From: Homarus americanus
Taxonomy: Eukaryota; Arthropoda; Malacostraca; Decapoda; Nephropidae
Assembly (NCBI RefSeq): GCF_018991925.1
Contig: NW_024724368.1
Coordinates: 5,730,545-5,794,544, forward strand
Length of the DNA: 64,000 nucleotides
Direction: 5' to 3'
Made by a program: the position numbers and the translations under genes. Positions 39,801-48,800 of the stretch are shown piece by piece. The notes beneath the pieces were generated by a model. The model was not told where the DNA came from and searched no databases. It saw nothing but the letters and a program-made list of their open reading frames with translations. Within the stretch, counting starts at the first letter, position 1; each line of letters starts with the position of its first letter.

Positions 39801-42800
39801 TGCAGTCACGCCAGCCAGCCAGTCCTCTTCCACCCACATTCCTCCACTTGAAGTCTATAACGAATCTAATTGGTTCTAGAACCTTGTTCGTTATAGCATT
39901 CGTTCGTTATAGGATTAATCCGTTCCAGGCCCCCAAATACAACCACTTAACACTGAAAAATATAATATAAATTTGTAAAAATTTTAAAAAAGTGCATGAA
40001 TATGCATCTAAACCCCTGAAATAAAGAATATCATTAATACTTGTAATAAAAAAACAATAAATTAGTTAAAAAAAAAAAATTGTTCGTTGTAGGAATTTCG
40101 TTCGTTGTAGCATTCTCAATTTTATAGGTAAAACCGTTCATTATAGGAATATTCGTAGTAGAATCCATTCGTTATAGCATACCCCACTGTATTATGACAA
40201 AAGACACAAATGAATTGTCAGTCTTCACCACATCTTGAGCCATAGCTCATACCACCTCTGAGTTTGTCCAATGAAACAGCTTTTTCCGTTAAGGTCATCA
40301 CTATTCTTGATCTCTTAGTCACTTTAGAGTCTTTGCTAGTAATATTTGCCTTTGATGAGGCTGGCTTACATCCCGGAGCCATGTGGAATGCATGTGGGAG
40401 GACAAACAGAAGAGGTAATCACAGTAGGGTTCACAGTACGGTAGGCATTTTTGGACTGAGGCTTCTCGGAGCAGCGGGTGTCTGAGGCGTGAATGGGTGG
40501 CGTCTGTGTGCCGCACCGCACAGGGGAATATAAAAAATGGTGTGAAATTTAAAACAATAATTTAAAGGATATTTTATATATACAGTATACTGTATATAAT
40601 TTTTTAGTAAAAAAAATCGCGAATGGTCAAAACCGTGAAAAAAAAAACGCAAAAAACACGGGATGACTGTACTCCTATATGTAAAGTTCAGTTCTTTTCC
40701 AGAAGAGGTTGGAGCACCCCTGATTTAGTCTCTTCATTTGTACTGTACAGTATATATTTGGCACAAATACATACCTATAATATTAATAAACCATCATCAT
40801 CATCAAGGAACAAATAATTAGATGCAACAGAAATGACATTGAATGTGATTTGTTTAGGAATAGATTGTGAAAAGTATGATCAGCATGGCTGTCAACCAAA
40901 GATGTGTTCTGGAATGGGCCTAAGTCATATTGTATCTTTCTAAAAAAAAATTTCCATGACTCTTCTACAGTAAGTCCTCGCTTAACGTCGTCTTGCTTAA
41001 CACTGTTTCGGTACTACATCGCTGAATTTTAGAGACCAAAAATTCGTTTAACATCCCGGTGATCCGATGCTACGTCGTTTTGCGTCATCACAGACTACTT
41101 TCTATGGAGCATCTCCTGCTCTTGTCTGGCTGCACTACCCTCTCTCGGCAGGCGTGCTGCCCTCACTCGTGAAAGGTCACAGTGTCCCCAAGCGACGCCA
41201 TGCCAGTCTCTGTTACGATTTCACATCATTCATGTGTGCTTTTGGTCTAAAACTGTACTCTAACCATTCGAAATGGCTTCCAAGCGCCCATCAAGTGCTA
41301 CTGATGCTAGTGTAGTGAAGAGGCAACATAAGACCATTACCCTTGCTACGAAAATGGATGTATTAACCCGATTTGAAAAGGGGGAACGTGCTGTGGAAAT
41401 AGCCGCTTTATGCTTGGTCTAACCCCCGCAACGGTGCGTACTATCCAGACCAACGCTGACAAGAATAAGGTTAGTGTTGGAAGTGGTTCTTCCCTGGGTG
41501 CTACTAAGACAACTCGTACTAGAAGCACTGTGATAGAAAAAGTGGAAAAGATGCTGGCAATGTGGATGGAGGACCAGAATCAACACAATGTCCCTGTGAG
41601 CCTTATGGTTATCCAGCATAAGGCCAGATCCTTGTTTGACGATTTGAAGGCCGAAGAGGGTGAAAGATCGAAGGAAGAGATCTTTACGACCAGCCGAGGC
41701 TGGTTTCAACGATTTAAGCGCAGGTATAACTTCCACAATATTAGATGACTGATGAAGCTCCCAGTTCAGATACGGTTGCTGCTGAGAAATTCCTGCCAGA
41801 ATTCAAACGGATTATCCAGCAAGGAGGCTACTCTTTGAAGCAAGTCTTCAATGTGGATGAGACTGGTCTCTTTTGGAAGAGGATGCCTGAGAGGACCTTT
41901 ATCTCCAAGGAGAAGAAAAGAGCGCTAGGTTTTAAAGTGGCAAAAGACTGCTTGACGCTGCTGCTTGGCGCAAACGCTGTTGGCGATTTCAAGCTGAAGC
42001 CTATGCTGATTTCTCGCGCTGCTAACCCACGGGCCCTGAAAGGTTACTATAAGGTATCACCTTCCTGTCATTTACAAGGTAAACAAAAAGGCATGGATAA
42101 CCGGCGCCATATTTAGCCAGTGGTTAAAACGTGTACGTACTCTCTGCAATGAAGGATTACTATGCCAAGGAGAACCTTGACTTCAAAATTCTTCTGATCC
42201 TTGACAATGCTCCAGCTCATCCTCCCAATCTTGACGACTTGCATGACAGTGTAAAAGTTGTATCCCTGCCTCCCAACACGACAGCACTGATGCAGCCTAT
42301 GGACGAAGACGTCATCGCTGCATTCAACACACATTATTTACACCATACCATGGCCCAGCTGCTCGAAGCTACGGACAGAGAAAATAAACCAACGATCCGA
42401 GAATATTGTTGCGACTTCAACATTCTTCATGCAATTGACAACATTGGCAAGGCATGGGAAAAGGTTTCAGAAAGTTGCCTGAATGGTGTGTGGCGTAAAT
42501 TGTGGCCTGATTACGTCAACAGTTTTGCTGGATTCACAGATTTAGTCCCAGCTGTGAATAGGGATATCCTCAGCTTAGCTAGACAGACAGGCTTTGTTGA
42601 GCTGGAGTCAGAGGATATTGAGGACATCCTGGCATCCCATGCAGAAGAGCTCACCAATGAAGATCTGCAACAATTAACAGAACACAGTCCCATTGAAGAC
42701 GATGACGACGACGATGAAGAAGAACCTTAACGAACGCTAACTTCCAAGAGGTTGGCAGAATCGTTCAACATGTTCCAGAAAGCATTGCAAATGCTTCCAG

Positions 42801-45800
42801 ATGACGACCAAAACAGAACGTAGCTCAAAAGTTCAACACAGCATTGAGGACGTTCTTGGTTGCTACACCGAGATCTATAAGGAGAAGATGAGTAGCACTA
42901 AGCAGTCAACAGTGGATTAATTTTTTCATCGCGGGACGGCAGAAGGAGCTTCTTCACAACAGCCGGCAGCCGAGGAGGAGCAAACAACGGAAGAGGAACT
43001 CCAGTCAGAGCAGGAGGAGGAGGAGGCATCTGCTGAGTCTTAGTGACTCACCACCCTCCTCCTCTGCTCCCGCCATCCTCCTCCTTCGCTCCACTACCCA
43101 CCACACACTCGCTCTTCCACCTCCGCCCATCGGTGAGTACCAATACAAACTTAATACTGTAGTTCTATATACTATTCTTTATAGAAATGGCAGTGATTTT
43201 CTGTATATGTAACTTTTTTCATGGGGCAAAGGGAGGCTCAAGAACATAACTCCAGTATTTTATCTATTTCTTATGGGGAAAATTGATCCGCTTAACGTTT
43301 CACATAAAGTCGCGTGTTCAGGAACGTAACCCCCGACGTTAAGCGAGGACGCCCTGTACTCGAATAGCTGTATCTCATTTCTTTAATATTTCTGTACCCT
43401 TGATCCACCCCATACATTAGTGGGACAGAAGTTAAAATAATTGATTGTAGTTATGTAATTAAGATAATTAAATGATTGTACTTCAGATGTGTGTGTCGTC
43501 GACTGGGAGAGAAAGACAGTGAGGATGTGGGCAGTGCTAATATCAGCCTCATGGACTTATGGAAGCTAAATGGTTCAGAGGTACATGTTTCACTCTTCAG
43601 GCCACAGGTTCAGAATGGCCAAGATTCTCTCACTAGAAGACAAGGAAAAAAAAATAGGAAAAGAGAAGAAGAATATAAAGAACAGTCACTTGCTCAGCTT
43701 ACTTTAATTGCAAAGTTAGGATTGGCTGTAGGTAAAAAAGACGAAGATGGAATTTGTTTGAATATACCAACAAAACAAATGAATATGCCTTCAAAAATTG
43801 ATTCATTGCATTCAAACGAGCCTCTAACTGACCGTTTGTGTGGAAAAGTTCATGTGATTTCAAAGTCCTTAGGAGAGAGCTTATACTCAGAAAAATTAGC
43901 AGAGAGAGAAAATGCTCTCAGATCTCTTGATTCATCATCTAGCTCTGACCTCAGTGATGCCAGATATTCCATTTCAGACATAAGACAACCAGTGCATCAT
44001 TCTCAAAAGCCAAGAATAATAGTAGCTGATGATCATGAAACAGAATCATCTGCTTTTAACTCTATCTATGCCCCAGCACACATTAGCCCATGCGAGAAAG
44101 CATTGAAGGGCATATGGCAGCATCCTATGAACCAAGGGAGGGTTGATATTGTTGAAAGCATACTTGGAACTCCTCTTGAAACTAAAATTGTAAATTCCAG
44201 TGATTCAGGGTTTCATGGTTACCATGCATCATTCCTTGCTGGCATTAATGGATATGAAAGTTCCAATAATCAGCCTATTGAGAGTGGTGGTGAATCTCCT
44301 TGTATAAGAACTGCATCTGATTTTACTGCTGATTTTGTAAATTATGACACACTGAACCAGAGACCTGGTGGTATTGAAGTAAGACGTGAGGAACGGGGAG
44401 GAACATGTAGGATACACTTAGAGATTCTTAAAGGAAGAAATTTGCCATTGCTGGAAGGACCGGATGGCACTCCAAGACCACCAAATTCCTATGTAAGAAC
44501 CACCATAGGATCTATTAATATCCTCACCAATGTGTGTCAGGAATCCGATAATCCTGTTTGGAGATTTGCTACTGATGTACTTCTACCATATTCTCAGCTA
44601 ACTCAGGTGAGTCTTAGTATCTTTTTTAAGGATTAGTAAAGACACAGTAAGTTAATTCATTTATGTTAAACATAATTTTCCTTTTGCTGGATTTTGCATT
44701 TAGGATAAACTTCAAAATCTTTTGTTGTCCAGCTGTCTTCATATGTTCTTCAGTAATTGGCTTGCATAACCTTTTTTTCATTGTGGGTTTCATTTTGCAT
44801 ACTTATATGTAAGCTGAAGTTATATCTGTATGTGTGTAATAATACCAGGTAATAATAAATAATGGTTTATTGAAAGAACAGGCTGTCAAAAGGCTGAAAA
44901 TATACAGTTACTGAATTAGGGAATGGGTCACTTGATGACACACACTATACAGTACAAGAAACATAGGTGGTACAAATATGGTATATAATAACAGAGGAGG
45001 AAGAAGGTCATTCAATAGGGAATTTCAACTTAGTAACAGTGCAAAGTAAGATTGGCAGGGAGTAAACACATTGGTTACTATGAGTTGAAAACTAGACAAA
45101 AATTTTAGTAATTATTTAGTACATTATTTTGAGTACATGTACTGTACAGTACAGCTTTTCCCTTAGGACAGTGTAGCGTGCCCAGAGAAACATTTGGCGC
45201 AAAATTTTAAATATGATGCACCAGATTGGCTCGCGCAAAATTGGAAAGATTCGCTTTAAATTAAATTATTATCTTTAATTGTGGATGTCACTTTAAATCA
45301 ATAATCTTAAATTGAATCGCTTTAAATCGACGTTCTACTGTAACTTACAAACACCTCACCAGGCATCACACGCGAATCAACTGCCAGGCGAATACGCGCG
45401 GAAAATTTAAACTGTCTTGACCGTATTATTAAAAAAATAGGTGCGCATAAATTAGCTTTTGGTATTAATTAAACAATTGCGTTATTCCAAAAACACTTAA
45501 ATTAAATACGAGTTACCTGTATTGCCAAACCAGTAAATAAAAGCCAAATGAAAGTTTAACACAGTTGCCATTTGCATGCACTCCCTGCTTCATCATAGCA
45601 ACAGAGACCAGCTGAGACACTACCTCCACTGACTCCCTAGCAACGCTCCTCACCCTCCTCCCACTCCCTCACTGGGCCAGCTGACGCATATGCAAAGAAA
45701 TGTATGTTCCCTTTATGGGTTTGCCCTGGGGACAATTATTTCTTTAACTTTTTTTCACTAGATGTATGTAGGATGGTGTGTGCATGTAACTGAGTAAAAA

Positions 45801-48800
45801 TAAATGAAGAAAGTTATGTATAATTTCCCAAAAGTATGAGTTGAAAGAGAACCATAACACCTCAGAGCTTGGCCCAGTAACCTGGGCTAGTATACACAAA
45901 ACTTTTAAGTGCTAGCAAAGAGTTGGTTGTTAAGGTTGACATTTTCCTGTTAAGCTCTAATAGTACATACAGTACACAAAAGTTTTAAGAGCCTTAATAA
46001 TACTGTTAAGTTAAAAGGCTCCTGGAGCACTTTTAAGTCCTGTAATAGTCATGTTAGTTGATACCATGGCGAACCAACAACAACATCAGCGGCGGCAACG
46101 CATTTATCGAGAAAGGAGAGATATATTTACTGATTCTGAACTCATCATGCGATACTGACTGGACCGTACAGGTATCATGGCAGTGACTGATTTAGTGAGG
46201 GAAACACTACACATTACAACTGGGAGGAATAGGGCTCTAGCCCCAGAGATGAAAATGGCCATAACCTTGCTTTATTTAGAGAATGGAAGAATGCAATTGT
46301 GTAGCAGTGATGATTTTGGAACCACTCAGCCTATTATAACTCAGATACTGAATGCACGAACTGAATTGAAATTTTTTTGTCAGTTTGTGAAGTTCCCACT
46401 CACCCAGAGAGAAATTCAAAGAAAGCAAGCTGAATTCATTGAAATTGGTGGGTTTCCCAGTGTTGTGGGTGCGATTGATGGCATACAATAAAAATTGTGG
46501 CTTTTAGTGTAAATAAACATTTATATGTTAACAAGAAATGCTACCATAGCATAAATGTTCAAGTAGTGTTTGATGCTGCATATCAAATAATGGACATTGT
46601 GGCAAGGTGGCCCGGTTCAGTGCATGATGCACAAATTTTGGACGAATCTAGCTTGAAATTTTTATTTGATCACAACATACCATTACATGTTGATGACGTG
46701 GATGTGTAAGGTGAAGCCGACATAGAACTGCCGGCATGTCAAGATCCAGTTGGGCTTCCTTTTCTTTCGTGAGGTTAAGGCTTCCATTTCTGTGATGTTC
46801 ATCTTGTCCTCTCCTCAATAACACATGTGTGAGGGTTTGTTTACAAACAGCACGGCAAGACCAAGCCACCGATCACTATCTTTGGTTAATATATCCTCCT
46901 TCAAACTGCATAGATTATATTTTTTTATTTTAATGATCAAAATGTAAATAAATGTAAATATTGAAATTAATCTTCATAATTTTATTGAGGATACTGTATT
47001 CAGCCATAAGACCATTTTATATGATGAACTCCTGCTACCCTTAGCGCTGTTTAGCGGTACCGGTACTTAACAAACAACTGTTTGTGCGGTAAAAGTTTGC
47101 TAGTTAATCTTTGTGTATACACTTTTAAATTTTACTGCTAGTGAACAGAACTATTTTGTCGTTAGCAGAAAGTTTTGTGTATACTGGCCCTGGTGGTTAT
47201 AGTGACGAGTCTAACTGGGCTGTAATGCCATGATTAATAATTATTAAGCACTATTATATCAGTAAACACTAATAATAACAGTAAATCCAGTGAAATATGG
47301 CAGGGAGCGAGGACAGTTACAACAGCAAATGGCACGCTAACTAGCAGTCACTTACTAGCCTTCTCACTCCCATTGCCAGGCGTACGATTGGAATGTGTAT
47401 GAGAGAAATACTGTATATACATATCTTGTAGTCTAATTTGAAAACGGTAACGGACACAGTGATAAACAAATTATATAAACCATGCATTTACCTACGATGA
47501 CCTAATAAGAAACATTGCATCATTACTAGAGTGAATGAAATAATATTCCCACAAAAAACAATTGACAGATCTGTTTATGTTTCCTGTCGTGCACTGACAT
47601 CTTAGTTACATGGGCCTAAGACGATTATTGCTCTGTTTTGGGAATGCTTCTTAGGGAGGCTTCTTCACTGCCGGAACCCCCATATTTTGTCCATATCTTC
47701 AAAAATCCGGATTTACCGGGTCCGAATCATCAAGGTTATACTATATTTTATCCACTTCATACTCTTTATTGTAGGTACAGTATATCATTGAGATGTTGCA
47801 TGATTAACTTGTTTTTAATTATCAGACTGATGGTAGCCTGATCCTGAAGGTCCACCACACCCCTATTACTCAGAGGACATCAGTTGATGATCTCCTGCTG
47901 GGCTTTGTTTGTGTTGATGCTACCTCCATCTGGAGCGGCCATGTCTCTCTCTGTGGCTGGTACCCTTTGCTTGATCTTCGAGGTGCTGCCAGGGGTCATG
48001 TAAAGGTTAGTAATGTACAGTACTACTGTAGATTACAGATGAACTGTAATGATTTTAGTTTAACACCCTGCCTCTTCTGTATGGAAGGCTTGATGTCTTC
48101 GAATTCAATCTGTAAAGAATAGAGGTTTAAAGAATTGATTAGTCATTTTGTTTATTAATTTTCTATGCTATATATTTATCTACTTATTAAGTGTTAGAAG
48201 TGAATGTGTATGGAGGCAGTGGGCTATAACTGCATGGCCACATTCCCTCCTGATGTGATGTCATGGCATACACACAGCGCAAGCAGCTACAAGTCTGTAA
48301 GTCAGCTGACTCAACTGTGTCATGTCACCCAGAGGATAGTTGGGGTGTGGAAGGAGCTTTTTACTGTTGTATGTGATGATATTCTGTGCATCAGTTTTAT
48401 TGTTTATCATAGCAATAAATATGGCAGCTCCTCCCTGATGTGTGTGATATTCAAACTTATGATTCTAGCTGATTTTGGAGGAATTTCTATTTTTATTGTT
48501 ATTATTTCATTTTGGGATTTGGAATTTTACTGTATCATGGGTTTACTATACTGTATGCAATTGCCAAGAGGAAATTGGCTGTCAACTGATACCACCTCTT
48601 CAATTGGGAGTGGTTTTCATAACATCATTCCTGACATATTCATTTACAAGTAGTTTGAAGATTACAGTACAGTACTGCATATTGTAGTTAATCAGGAGTA
48701 GAGAGTATTAGAAAATCCAGTTGTAGAGACTATTTTTTTCTACCAACAGGTTTCACTTACTCCGCATGAGCCTCCACAGACTATAACACCAACAAGTCAC

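Noticed and set aside
40264..40485. 73-codon frame starting MSNETAFSVKVI
   Set aside because: It lies wholly inside the MITE at 39436-40669 and has no splice context.
46497..46709. Separate gene on the 70-codon frame
   Set aside because: It is the frameshifted continuation of the Harbinger transposase beginning at 46066.
48204..48653. 149-codon frame in the C2CD3 intron before exon 10
   Set aside because: Low-complexity hydrophobic translation with no splice signals joining in phase; exons 9 and 10 join directly in phase 0.
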